Assembly (NCBI RefSeq): GCF_000003815.2
Contig: NC_049986.1
Span: forward strand, 20,427,720-20,491,719
From: Branchiostoma floridae
Taxonomy: Eukaryota > Chordata > Leptocardii > Amphioxiformes > Branchiostomatidae
DNA length: 64,000 bases
Direction: 5' to 3'
Below, piece by piece: positions 13,481 through 24,791 of the stretch. A program made the translations under genes and the position numbers. Every line of letters begins with the position of its first letter. Position 1 is the stretch's first letter. Below the pieces are notes generated by a model. That model did not search any database. It was not told the DNA's origin and saw nothing but the letters and a program-made list of their open reading frames with translations.

Positions 13481-13481
<1 letters not shown>

Positions 13482-13557
<76 letters not shown>

Positions 13558-13568
13558 GGGAGGGAGAG
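13482..13568. repeat. (GA)n microsatellite
   Basis: An almost pure GA dinucleotide tract with a few GGGA interruptions. It produces spurious Arg/Glu or Ser/Leu open frames on both strands, which are not genes. Confidence 0.95.
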
Positions 13569-13649
13569 ATGGATGGATTGCAGTGCTAAAAACAGACATA
13601 AACCAGCGCTGCTTTTGCGGGTACAAGGTTTTGGATTTTCCAGTTTTTC

Positions 13650-13985
13650 TGGGGTAATTATAGGGGATAGGGGAAAATTTTGACTTGACGACGGGTACAA
13701 GTACTCAACAGAACGCGTTTGGTGTCTTCATAACTACGTATGTCCAAGGCAACCTCCTTGGTATGTCCCGCATGGGAAGGCAAGAAACAACACACGCCTG
13801 GTGGAAAGATATCTTGGAAACCCCCCAAAGCTGTTGGGGTAAATATTTGGCTTGACACCGGGTACTCGACAGAGTGCGCCTGTTTTCTTTATAACTAACG
13901 CACGTTCCATCTAGGGACGGCAGAACACTTAACAAGCGTCTTGTGGGAAATAAGAAAGCACTCTGGTCCTGGATCAACGCGTTTT
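13650..13985. repeat. Two-copy ~180 bp tandem repeat
   Basis: Matched blocks recur in order: a TTTTTCTGGGGTAA / GCTGTTGGGGTAA block; TTTGACTTGACGACGGGTAC / TTTGGCTTGACACCGGGTAC; CTCAACAGAACGCG / CTCGACAGAGTGCG; and TTCATAACTACGTATG / TTTATAACTAACGCACG. Divergence is about one base in five. Confidence 0.65.
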
Positions 13986-14834
13986 TGTGTGACAGAACCT
14001 GACGTCCGGAGATGGGTAATCAGATCGGTGTTCGCTATTGAAATTACGTCTAGATACCCCCATGGGTGGGATCTAAGGAGGTTAAGTAATCAAACTACAG
14101 AAATGATAACAAAACCGGTTCCTGTAGCACCAAATAGCTGCTAGGGGCTTTAAAACTACAACACTCAGCCCCAAGAGTTACGTACCAGTACCACTAAACA
14201 TCAAGACCATAGCATGTCCAGAACACTAGGCACCAAAACCAGAATTTCAGCTACAGTAACGTACATTAAGACCTTAGTAACCCACCTACCAAATCAAGCC
14301 ATCCGGGCCTTCCCGTGTCACAGACGCTAGCAGAAACATAACCTTCTTGACAAAGGTACTAAAGAGAACTCTACGTCATTTGATGCAATGCCATGAGACA
14401 CAGCATCAAGTTGCAGGTTGAAATTGATTCTATACCTAACTGCATATTTTTAATCCACGATGGCTTTATCATGTTGCTTTCAACTAAATAAAACACAAGA
14501 TCATCTGCGTGACATGATTTAACATGGGGAAACACAAGATGAAATTGTATCATAGTAATAAATCAATGTCAACATTCTCCAGGGTTTTAATCTTAAGGGT
14601 TCATCATCTTACTATCAACTTTATGAAAATTAGGGTCTTTAGACAAGAAAAATCCATTGGCCTTGAAGCCATCCTAATGAGCTAAAAGGTGCTCCCATAT
14701 TCACTTGTTCGAAATCTGATTCCAACAAAGGGATATGCAAATTATAGACAATTTCGATCTGATCGTCTCCAGATTATTTTTAGGGAGCGGGGACGGGTGA
14801 TCCAGTAAACTAAACAGGATGGTTATCAGGCTAG
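13986..14834. other. Intergenic, nothing recognised
   Basis: No coding exon, RNA gene or clear repeat structure was identified here. Confidence 0.35.
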
Positions 14835-15030
14835 CACAAGCTAGCCTCCGTCAGGCCTTCCTACGGGGGCACGGGGATCGTAGAATTCTGCCAAAAATCA
14901 TGAAATTGGCCAGGGGAGTCAGGTTTGCATTCTACCTTTGGCTGCTCGGCCGGTTGGAAGCATGCAAAGGTTCCTGGCAAATTTTCTCCCTATATATAGC
15001 AGCCAGTGTTGTCAGTCAGGTAAAGACTAA
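14835..15030. repeat. Interspersed repeat family A, copy 1
   Basis: It shares an ordered set of blocks with 39476-39640 and 41935-42090: CTAGCCTCC, AGGCCTTCCTACGGGG, GATCGTAGAATTC, AATTGGCC and a GGCAAATTTTCTCCCTAT tail. Three diverged copies in one window show a dispersed family. No coding capacity was seen. Confidence 0.55.
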
Positions 15031-15856
15031 GCACAAGCCTGCGACAAGATGACACATCTGTGACAGTATGGCACTCTAAAAATCTACAAAGTTCTTCCCT
15101 TTTAATGTATTTGAGAGAACTGAAAAGGAAGACTTAATGGAAAAGTTCCAGCGACACACGAGAAGAAGCTTTTATCACAACAGTTTCCACACGGATACAC
15201 AAACAGGAGATGGCACACATCAACTGCAAATGAGATGCCATCATTTTGTTTCAAGCCGGTCCTGTTGTATGTTTAGATTAGGCCATGTTGATTTGATTAT
15301 ATGGATAACACCTTTGGGAATCCCAAAACTGATGCGAGCGTGCAAATAAAATAAAGTTTGGCCAAAAAAAGTTGCCTTCATTATGAAATTTAAGTGGTCT
15401 GGAAAGTTGAACAAATGACAAGCACAGTATTGAATACCAAGCAATAGACAGACAACCTGTGAGTGAGTGAGTTGTATTTCTTCTCCAGACCAATGCAAAG
15501 TCCATGTAGCTTTAATGGCATGTGAATGAGCAAAAAGACCTTCCGAACTTTAGTAGCTACAGTATAAATTAGATTACATATACATACAGATGGCCTAGAA
15601 GTTACATTTTGTGCTACTTATCCAATAAATCTCACCATATATGAATATTCTGACAAAGAAATTCTTTCTGCAGGTCAGTCTATACAAGGTTTAAACATAC
15701 AGGTACCTACAATTATTATATAAATATATCATACAATATGAGAACTGTGGTCTATCTTCAACTACACAATTCATTTACACATTTCCAAATAACTAAAGAA
15801 CTTTCATTGATGGTCTTTTGGAACCATAATTTTGCAGATGGTCTGTTCCTTTGTCA

Positions 15857-15862
15857 TTTATT
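15857..15862 (-). promoter_or_regulatory. Candidate poly(A) signal of the RING gene
   Basis: AATAAA on the minus strand about 300 bp downstream of the stop codon at 16162. The position is reasonable, but the motif is common by chance in AT-rich sequence. Confidence 0.3.
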
Positions 15863-16161
15863 TCATACATTGCAAACTAACATAAGAAATGAAGTTGACC
15901 TGATCTCTTACCCCAAACTTAGCAGAATTTACTATTACTGAATTCTTTGCAAACCATTATAAGATAATATGAGCTTTAAATTGATTTGACTGTGAAATAC
16001 TTCACAATGGGAGATGCTGCCTTCATCTGAAAGATGATAAAAAAATCTTTCTGAAAGATTTCCTTGTGAAATGGAGTCACCTGCATGATCTACATGTATA
16101 TGTATACAGATCTACCACATTAAATCAAAAGAAATGCATTATACAGACTATGGTTACATGG

Positions 16162-19100
16162 CTATTTTGGTCTGTTTTCCTTGTCAAACATGTTCTTGAG
16201 CAGGTCCCTCTGACTGGCACCGTTCTTGAACAGCCTCATCTTGAGCGATGGTTTGGGAGGAGACGGGAGTTTGTTCTCATCATCACTGGTACAGAGGAAG
16301 CTGCTGCTGGTGTCCACTGATGAGGCTGGGGATATGATATACTAGTATTATATATAAATATAGACATTATGTAGTGGTGAGTGGCACTTTAAGTTTAAAG
16401 CACAATATACTGCAAGGAAAGGCAGAGGATGCAAGACCTTGACGGACTTGGACCAGTGACCTGAAAGAGTGGACTGGGCAAAAACTGGCATGTTGGGCTG
16501 AAGACTGCTTATGCTGATTGTGTTGCTGCCCTTGCTGCCAGTGAGGCTATGGGACTGGTGAGGTGAGGTGAGGTGAAAGTAGTGAAACCCCTGACTAAGA
16601 AGAAGCATCTACCTTCAAACTTCAGATATTGAAATAGTGGTAACAACCAAACTTAGCTTTTAAGCAAATTGAACCGAACCATTGCATAAGAAGTGGAAAT
16701 CTCTTACCAATCTAAATCAGCTGAAGCTTCAGTATTTAGTACTTTCCACTACACGAAAAAGCAAATATCTGGGTCGAATACTCCTGTATATAAACCCAGA
16801 TATTCAAAATATGTGGCCGATAACGGGTATATGCCGTCCGTTCACTTGGTATAGACGGACCTGCATATGACCCGGAGATTCACAACTATTAGTGTGCGGG
16901 ACATATGGAGGCCGATAATGCCTGCATATGTGCCTGGCCATCCCGGTGCATGTCCCGCCCATGTCCGCTCATCCGACCCAAATTTCCTGCATATACCTGC
17001 CTATTCGGGACATGCATCCTTGTTAGCACCTAATTATCACCTAATTATCTCACCCAGGCCTCGGCTAGAGCGGCTTCATTATACCATTTGTCATTGAAAG
17101 CAGCAGCTGCTTCGTTTTACTACCCTGCCCTACCTAGGATCCCCGTGTAGTGTGTTTATTTTGCTTTTATTCTTTCTGAATGGTGAATGAATTTTCTTTA
17201 TTTTTTCAAAGTATTTCTGGACAGTAGACTGTCCTGACGATTTCCTCCATATGTGCTAGGAATGATGCTCCTTTTACGTCTTGTGAAGTTCTGCATTCCC
17301 GCTATCATACATTCTGTTGTCCACCCGTCTTCTGCACAGACTTTTGTTAGTCAGGAGCACAGCTGCGGCAAAATTTCTAAAATTTCTAAACATGGACGTG
17401 AAGATTTGTGTAACCATTGATCCATCGCAACACGGGCGGCCTCCACTGTCCACGGGGCCGAAGCAGAAATCACCCGAGCCAACCACCGCCTCCGGCAGCA
17501 ACTTTTAAGCCAGCCCTACATGGCGACGTGTGACGTAGTCTCAAACCGTCCGCAAAATCACAACCGGGCATGTTGGTCGTACCCCACCGTACCCTACAGA
17601 GCCTGCCCGCGCGCGAGGCTGGATCAGTTCAGTTCAGTTCAATTCATCCTCATATTCAGCGAGGCTGGATACTAGCTATAAAGTTACCGTTGTTTAACAC
17701 TCCAAGCAGAATCCAATCCTTCAGCGTAGGCAGTTCAAATTCCACGCGGCAAGATGTTGTTTAGTCTCGAGGTCGCATCATTCTAAATCCCACAGTGTTC
17801 ACTAACGTTGTCTGCCGTGCATGCAGATATCCAGCTATCGGGGTCCGCTGCGTAAAAGCGCAACCTCACAGAAAGAATTCTAGCTCTGAAATGCCAACTG
17901 TAAGATTTGAAAACGTTGACTGGTGTGTTGATTGGTCCTTAATTTCAAACACCTATATGCTGTGTGAAATACAATTGGCTAGTTCTGATGAGTATTTGCA
18001 TACAGACAGACACAATAGGTCGGGAGGTCCACTGTAGCTAAATTCAGCTTTTGTCACCTGGCCAGTTCACAGTCAAACAAGACCCACAAGGAACTAGGTG
18101 AAAATGTGTTACTGTAATTGTTAATGATTTCACACATCAGTCTGGTAACAAACATATTGTTTTTGCAACAAGCATTATCCACAAGGATAAAAAAAATGAA
18201 GGCTTCCAATGTGAGCGTGGGTATATCATATACGCCATGTTTTCTTTTGTTTCAAAAACACAACATTGGTCTTTAGACTGAGGCGGCCGTTTCATTGATA
18301 AGCTTAGGGCGTAAAATGACAGACTACCCCACCATAGAATGGTGGAGAATGTTATCATCAAAGTTCAAACGTGTTAGATTTTACTTAGAATGTCCATTTC
18401 GTGTAGTTCAATCTAGGCAACAAACTGCCGCAGAAAAAAAAACGAATATTAAAATTGAGCGTGGGTAAGCCATGTTTTCTTTTGTGTCAAAAGTTAAAAA
18501 AAAAATTAGTTGATAAGCTAAAAACGTAAAACCGAAGCTTAAGAATGTAATAATACCAAACGCTGGTATATGACGCGCTCAAAGTTATTTTTAGTGTTCG
18601 TTCTAGGTAACAATCCATTGGAAAACGATGATACGCGCCATTCGTGCGTAGGCCTTTCTTTGTTCTTGTAAAACAATGCATTCGTTTATATCAGGCGTTT
18701 GTGAGTTTTGTTGACTGAAAATGCCAGACAAGTCAATACACATCCGCTTGGAGAGTACTTTTATGTAAAGCGGATGTCCTTTACCAATCTTACTCAAACC
18801 TATTCTTATGACAAAGTATCATTACGTCTATCAATTCACACACAAGATGGTCTCTTGTTTGGCATTACTCAAGACACGAGACGTGAGCAGTGGCCGCATA
18901 TCCCCATACATGTCTTATTACCGAATGTGCGGGCATAAGCGGTAATATGCAGGACCCGCGCTTGTCATGACAGGATATGACTGCACATGCCCCGGATACA
19001 CCAGGTTTCACTGGACATATGCAACCCCAAAAACGACGGGATATTCAAGTTTTCGTGTAGTGTTCAGCATAAAGCTAAGTTAGACGTCGCTTTGCTCGCT

Positions 19101-21533
19101 GTTTGGCTTAGCCAAACTTCTGGTGCTGGTTGGCCTCACCAACCTTCAGGTGCCTTCGCTTGGGACTCTCTGACGTGCGGCACCAACTCGAGTGGTTCAA
19201 CTTCAAGATACTTAAATATTTTGGGTCACAATTGGTACACCTACTCGGCAGTTCAGCACTGGTGACTCAATGACAATTCCTTGGCCTACCGCTATGGTTA
19301 GAGTCTAACTTAGACTAAGCTAAGCTTAATGATATTTCTTGCGTGAAAATTTGAAAAGGGTTTCAGATTAATGTTTGGGGGGACACATATCTTAGAGGGA
19401 AGCCTACACTTCCCCCCCTGACAGGGACACTGAGTAACCCCCCACCCACCTGTAGCAGCTGCAGCAGTTGATGACTGTGGTTCCTCCAAGAGAAATTCTG
19501 GCAGGTTGGCAGGGTTGAAGCAGCAGGACTTCCTGTGAGACGTCAGCAGCTCCAGCTTACCAATAAACTCACAACCCAGCTTTCTGAATGGACAGGCCAC
19601 CTGAATAGTTTCAGTAAAAGAAAAATGTTACAAATAACTTTTTAAAAAGTTTTCTAGCTGAAAAGTTAACATTGTGGAAATGAGCTTAGTTCCAGCAATT
19701 TCAACCTCCTTGGTTTGAGATTGTTCTAAAACCCTTTTCCTGAGAATTAGAAGAGTAAGGAAATGCAGTCAATTTGCAAGTACTCACCATGTGATCTCCA
19801 ATGATGTTGGCAAGAATGAAGTCGTAATGAAGGTCCTTTTCTCGAACAGGTCTCCTAGATGTAGGTTATATGAAGAAATATGTATGATAATAATCTACAG
19901 GAATAAAAGAATAGTTAAAATGATAAATCATGATAAGTAATAGAATATAATAATGTAATAAGAATACATAAAAGTAATCTTTCCATGCTGATATCTGGCA
20001 TGAATGTGTAATATCATTCTCACCTGTCCTCTGGACAAGTCTTGCTTGTGCGTAACCAAGCCATAATGCACTGTAAAACAATTAAAAGATAATGTGAAAG
20101 TCTTGAAATGCAGACCTGTAAGTTGTACATTTGTGCGACAAAATTTCGGTACTGGAGAAGAGAAAAAAAGACGAAATTTCTAAACATATTATACTAACCA
20201 AACGTTGCACCAATTACTCAAGCAACTGGATGTGATTTTGGTCAGACATTTCAGATGACCTCTGTTATCTTTCGTCAGTGACACAATTGTTACTTTAAAA
20301 CAACATGATTTTGTTACTAGTAATAAATGTGGTTAAATATCAAGTTATGGTACCTGTGTCCCCGTGGTGCCTGCTGTGGCTGAATCGTGAAGTTCTGGTG
20401 AAATGTTTTTACTTTGTTTTGTTTGTTTCCCTGTATACAGTAGCTGTGTCCACAGGGTGCCCTTTGTGACGGAGAGGTGACCTGTTTTTGTTTGTTTATT
20501 TATTTACCTTTTTTCACTAGTTGTGTTTAGTCAGTGCCTGCTGTGACTGACATGAAGATGTACTTGCAAAATGCTTTTTATTTTTTATTTAATTGTTTAC
20601 CTGTTTACAGTAGCTGTGTTAACACTGTGCCCATTTGGACCAAGAGACATAATATTTTTTGTTTGTTTGTTTACCTGTTTACAGTAGCTGTGTCCGCAGG
20701 GTGCCCGTTGTGACCTAGAAGAGACATACTATTTTGTTTGTTTGTTTATCTGTTTACAGTAGCTGTGTCCGCAGGGTGCCCGTTGTGACGGACAGATGAC
20801 ATGTTTTTGTTTGTTTGTTTACCTGTTTACAGTAGCTGTGTCCGCAGGGTGCCCGTTGTGACCGAGAAGAGACATATTATTTTGTTTGTTAAATTGTTTA
20901 CCTGTTTACAGTAGCTGTGTCCGCAGGGTGCCCGTTGTGGTTCTTTGAACACATCTTGGCAGATGGAGCAGTACAGGTGTTCACTCACGGACTCTGGGTT
21001 CAGGAAATACCTGCAGGTGGGTATTAAGTAACGTTAGTGCAGTACAGGTGTTCACTCACCGACTCTGGGTTCAGAAAATACCTGCAGGTGGGTATTAAGT
21101 AACGTTAGTGCAGTACAGGTGTTCACTCACGGACTCTGGGTTCAGGAAATACCTGCAGGGGGAGAGGAATCAGTAAGTTTCTTCTTAGTTCAGCCAGGTA
21201 GAACTTGAACTTTTCTCGCTAAAATCAGTAAAAATTTGTGATTCAACAACACGCAACGTGGATTAAAGAAACTTGACTTCGAAAATCAGAAATACTGATC
21301 TTTAGTAGCTAAGATTATTGACACACAAAAAAAACAGCATTGCTATCTAACGATTTCGATCTGGTTCTGTGTTGAGGCTAGAAAAATTACGACAATCGGG
21401 GGAAAATATCAAAAATTTTATGCAACCAACGATCGATGCGATCGTATTTATTTGAAAGCCGAACCAACCTTTCTTCTTCGCCTTCATTTGAGTCCGCAAA
21501 GCCCTCGTCCCCTCTCTTTCTCTTGCTTGCCAT
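16162..21533 (-). CDS. RING/TRAF-type zinc-finger E3 ubiquitin ligase, complete
   Basis: Six exons join in phase: 21533-21469, 21010-20902, 20070-20024, 19854-19788, 19600-19450 and 16325-16162, giving 200 aa. Residues 36-73 form a RING finger C36-x2-C39, C51-x-H53, C56-x2-C59, C70-x2-D73. The last ligand is Asp (CPED), the C3HC3D variant known from TRAF proteins and RNF41. One TRAF-type finger follows: C99, C106, H118, C122. The N-terminus is charged and lysine/glutamate-rich. The C-terminus is a basic, probably disordered tail ending MFDKENRPK. By family knowledge it should transfer ubiquitin from an E2 to a substrate; the substrate is unknown. Closest in architecture are RNF41/RNF151-type proteins, but I cannot assign orthology. 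Exon 2 is flanked on both sides by tandem partial copies of itself. The last intron holds a CACTA-like element. Confidence 0.85.
16747..19062. mobile_element. Non-autonomous CACTA (EnSpm-like) transposon
   Basis: The left end is CACTACACGAAAA and the right end TTTTCGTGTAGTG, an exact inverted pair beginning with the diagnostic CACTA. The element is flanked on both sides by TTC, matching the 3 bp target duplication typical of this superfamily. Subterminal regions at both ends are rich in GCATATG, GGACAT and CCCGC words, consistent with subterminal transposase-binding repeats. The 2.3 kb interior has only short open frames and no recognisable transposase. It lies in the last intron of the RING gene. 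Confidence 0.75.
20350..20901 (-). repeat. Tandem stubs of the 3' half of RING exon 2 plus its donor
   Basis: The 3' end of exon 2 (encoding RAPCGHSYCKQ) and its GTAAAC donor recur downstream in the intron at about 20822-20860, 20749-20788, 20673-20712, 20598-20639 and 20431-20471, with weaker copies near 20515 and 20350. Copies nearest the exon are almost identical, and those farther away are decayed. A TTTG-rich linker separates them. None carries an acceptor, so they are donor-only decoys. Confidence 0.85.
20981..21160 (-). repeat. Triplicated 5' half of RING exon 2 with its acceptor
   Basis: The acceptor CCTGCAG and the first ~45 bases of exon 2 (encoding YFLNPESVSEHLYC) occur three times at a spacing of about 71 bp. 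Their boundaries are near 21010, 21081 and 21152. The copy at 21010 is the one continuous with the rest of the exon. Splicing to an outer acceptor would include intron sequence with an in-frame stop. Confidence 0.85.
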
Positions 21534-21910
21534 GTTAAAGATTGAAAATTCAACAAGAATGATCGCGTTAATAGTAACAGGGCAGGTCAAAACATACAAA
21601 ACATTTCACCTGAATGGCAGTCTTTTTTCGACAAGTTTGAAATTCGTGAAACTATCAAACGCATGCGTACTAGAGTCTAACACAACGACAAAACGCTCAG
21701 TACCTCAAATTACAAAATACGGGCAAAAAGCAGTAATACGTTATGTAGAAGAAATAAATGACATCTAATTATTCAATTCGCAATATTAAACTATCATAGG
21801 TTATCTGTTTGTAATAATTCACGTGATAGTTACTATTCTTCTTTATTTTGCTGCGTTTTGGTGTTATTAACTGCAACCTTTGACCTAATAACAACCTTTG
21901 ACCCAGCAAG
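21534..21910. promoter_or_regulatory. Probable bidirectional promoter (RING gene / SNAPIN)
   Basis: Only 377 bp separate the divergent start codons at 21533 (minus) and 21911 (plus), with no intervening exon. SNAPIN begins in the context GCAAGATGGCGGAC. The AAGATGGCG core is the YY1-type motif common near animal transcription starts. No TATA box was assigned. Confidence 0.6.
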
Positions 21911-23290
21911 ATGGCGGACAGTGACGGAATTTTGGTCAGTCCGGCTCCCGGTGTGACTAGAGACGCTCTAGCGGATGGCATGATGAGACTTCTCCGGCCT
22001 GCTGTAGAAGAGTTGGACGATAGAGTGCGCGGTGTCAGGTCAGTGCGGTTTTATGACTTTATGTGGTGGTATAAGACCTCAGGGTCATACTTTAGACAAG
22101 CTTCCTCTTGCACGAAGCAGGTGATAGTCACATGATGTTTTGTTGTGGTACAAATGTAGGTCACACGACACCATTTTGTTCCTTGTCGAAAAAAATAAGT
22201 TTACTCAGTTTCGGGAAGTAAATAAAACCAGACCAGGTATTTCTACGAAGTTACTCTGCTTGAGGTGTTTCCATCTTGACTTTATGATAGTCTTTGAAGG
22301 GAAAAATGATTATGTCTTGCCTGAGAATTTTTTTTAGTAATTTTTACAGATTTATGTGCATTATGAAAATCCCTAATAATGTCAGTTCAGCTGATGGTTA
22401 TTTTGTTCATCCTACAGACAGAGTCAGCTGGAGCTGAGAGAACAGATCGATGGTTTATGTGGAGGTGAGTGTAGTATAATCAGCTGTAGCTTTCCCATGT
22501 TGTGCAATGCTAATACATGTTTATTTATTTATTGCATCTCAAAATCAAAGAAAGCAAAATGATTTTTGGAAACTTTTAGTCTTACCTGTATTTGAAAAAG
22601 AAATGTGTGTCTATTTTCATTTGCTTCAGAGTTGAAAAAGATAAATGAAGAGCAGCAGGTACCGGTAGATTTGGAGCCGTACGTCAAGAAACTGATGAAC
22701 GCCCGGAGAAGAGTCATGGTGGTCAACAACATCCTGCAGAATGCTCAGGTGTGGTGGTGATGTTGTAACAGTGTGGGGGTTCAAGCACCACCAAATCAGT
22801 CATGCCAAGCAGCTCTGAGCTTTTGGCATAGTGGTTTGCATTGCTGGGATTGTGATCTGGCAGCCCAGATTCAGCATGTGTTCGAATCCTGGAAGCCAGG
22901 ATATTGTTTCTGTCTGTTTCTACTCTTTTCTTACAGTGTCATACACTTTCACTTCAATTTATCTTAAATCTTACATCTTACCAAGAAGGCTGTTGAATCT
23001 TTATGGCCGATTACTACTAATGAAGTTAGATGTACAGTTAAAGTTTCAGACTACTACTTGAAAAGACATGCTTAATCCTATATATTATATCATGGAACTT
23101 CAAGATAGAAGCTCTGTATATGTTGGGTAGCACTAGTATGTACTTGTACCTCATGATTTAGAGTTTATGGAATTGTTTCCTTTTCACCCCCACACAGGAG
23201 AGACTTGGTAGACTCCATCAGAGCGTTTCCCGGGAAACCGCCAGAAGAAAAGCTTTACTGGAACCTCCTAATGCTGGACCAGTCATGTGA
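21911..23290 (+). CDS. SNAPIN: SNAPIN, SNARE-associated BLOC-1/BORC subunit, complete
   Basis: Four exons join in phase: 21911-22038, 22418-22464, 22630-22748 and 23198-23290, giving 128 aa against about 136 in vertebrates. Conserved blocks are LRPAVEELD, SQLELREQID, DLEPYVKKL, NARRRV, VNNILQNAQERL and SVSRETARR. All match the Snapin family's helical coiled-coil region. Known role: a small cytosolic subunit of BLOC-1 and BORC. It links to SNAP-25/SNARE machinery and to lysosome and synaptic-vesicle positioning. The variable N-terminus (residues 1-20) is short, as in the family. The ATG follows AAG and is the first in frame. The C-terminus differs from vertebrates and ends PNAGPVM. Confidence 0.95.
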
Positions 23291-24791
23291 TCATCATACA
23301 ATCATCATCAACTTGTCATCATTAGCTTTAGCCTGTTATCCATCTGTACCTACCGGCAACTGGGTCTCAATTCATTTCCCATATATACTTAAGCTTACAT
23401 GTATCAGAAGTAAAGTCTTTGTGAACATTCATTCAATTGCTCTCTATTGTCTGTTGCTTGCCATCTGACAAGGGTTCTGTCCTACAAACTATGTAGGTTG
23501 GGGAGGTAAAAATCTGCAAGATTGTGCAGAGAAAAAATTCATTTGAGTTACCAACAGTGTAATTGATAAATATGATTAGTGCTTATGAAATTATGAAATG
23601 TACAGACTTTGTGTAGACTGGTTTGTTGATTGCTTTATTTGTAAAGAAACACATGCAGCCAGTGTCAAGGGCTCTGCACAAATTTGATCTTTTTCTATAC
23701 CATATATCATACTGTTATGGCACAACCATATTAAAAGAATGGAAAGTCATGTCAAGCAGTCACGTTTAGATGTGAGTTGCAACAGTTGGTCTTCTAAATG
23801 CAAACATAAAATGTATGGAGACACTTAAAAGTGTTCTATAATAATTATTCAATGTAATTTGTTACTTATGCCTGAATACTTATGCCTGAATACTTTTCAT
23901 TTGGGATATACATAGTGTGGATATATTATAATTAAATGAACAGATTGACTATTAGCTATGATTGTATAAAGTATAGGGGAACATAAAGATTTCAATATTA
24001 TCTTGATATGCATTTGTCCAACCATATAAGTCACACATCAAAGTCTGAACTTAGTCCATTTCAATACAGTACGGCTCAACCCATAAAATTATACATGATC
24101 CTAAAAAACACCAACATTTTAAAATTCAGTAACAACAACATGATGTTTCCATATGCTGACTAAAAATAAAAATCACACCAAATTACCCGTACAAATCTTA
24201 CATGCCTGTATTATTCATAATAAAACATAAAACATAGGCAGAGTTGTAGCTCATTAATGTATATTATGCATTGGAATGATTACTGTTACAGTAGCTTTAC
24301 TGTAAGATACACCGTATACACTGCGAGTGTTTAAGCATTTACCTGAATGATATTACAGATTGTATTAGCTGAATACTAATATCTGTACTGAATACTTTAC
24401 ATCACCAGAACCTGCTAAAGAATTAACAAAATCTGGTGACAAAAGGTTTTCTTCCTCAACAAAGAGATTAGACTGTGGAAAGGGATTCTTTATTAGATAT
24501 TGAAATAGCCATTCAAAGAATCCAATCTTAAAACTGCATCTAATTCTGCCAGGAGTTTGGTTTTAGTTTGATTCAGACCTCCATTAGTGACTGGTCATGA
24601 TATGTCACTATTCTTCCTGGAGTCCTGGTGAATGATGTAATTCTCGTATGGCTGATACGAGACGGTGAGGTTTGCCCTGCCTCCAGGAGTGTACTGTAAA
24701 TCTATAATATTGCATTTTTACATTTGTTGATCTAATACTGTCTGATTGTTTGACCAGCCAGATGTTGTTGTGACCTGTCTCCATGCTTGTC
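23291..24791. other. SNAPIN-UOX convergent intergenic region
   Basis: AT-rich sequence between the two convergent stop codons. It should hold both 3' UTRs. An AATAAA on the plus strand near 24166 is a possible SNAPIN poly(A) signal. Nothing else was recognised. Confidence 0.35.

Noticed and set aside
13397-13700. Open frames with Arg/Glu or Ser/Leu repeats
   Set aside because: Translations of the GA microsatellite.
20350-20901. Multiple extra RING exons
   Set aside because: The copies lack an acceptor and the first two RING cysteines, so they are stubs rather than alternative exons.
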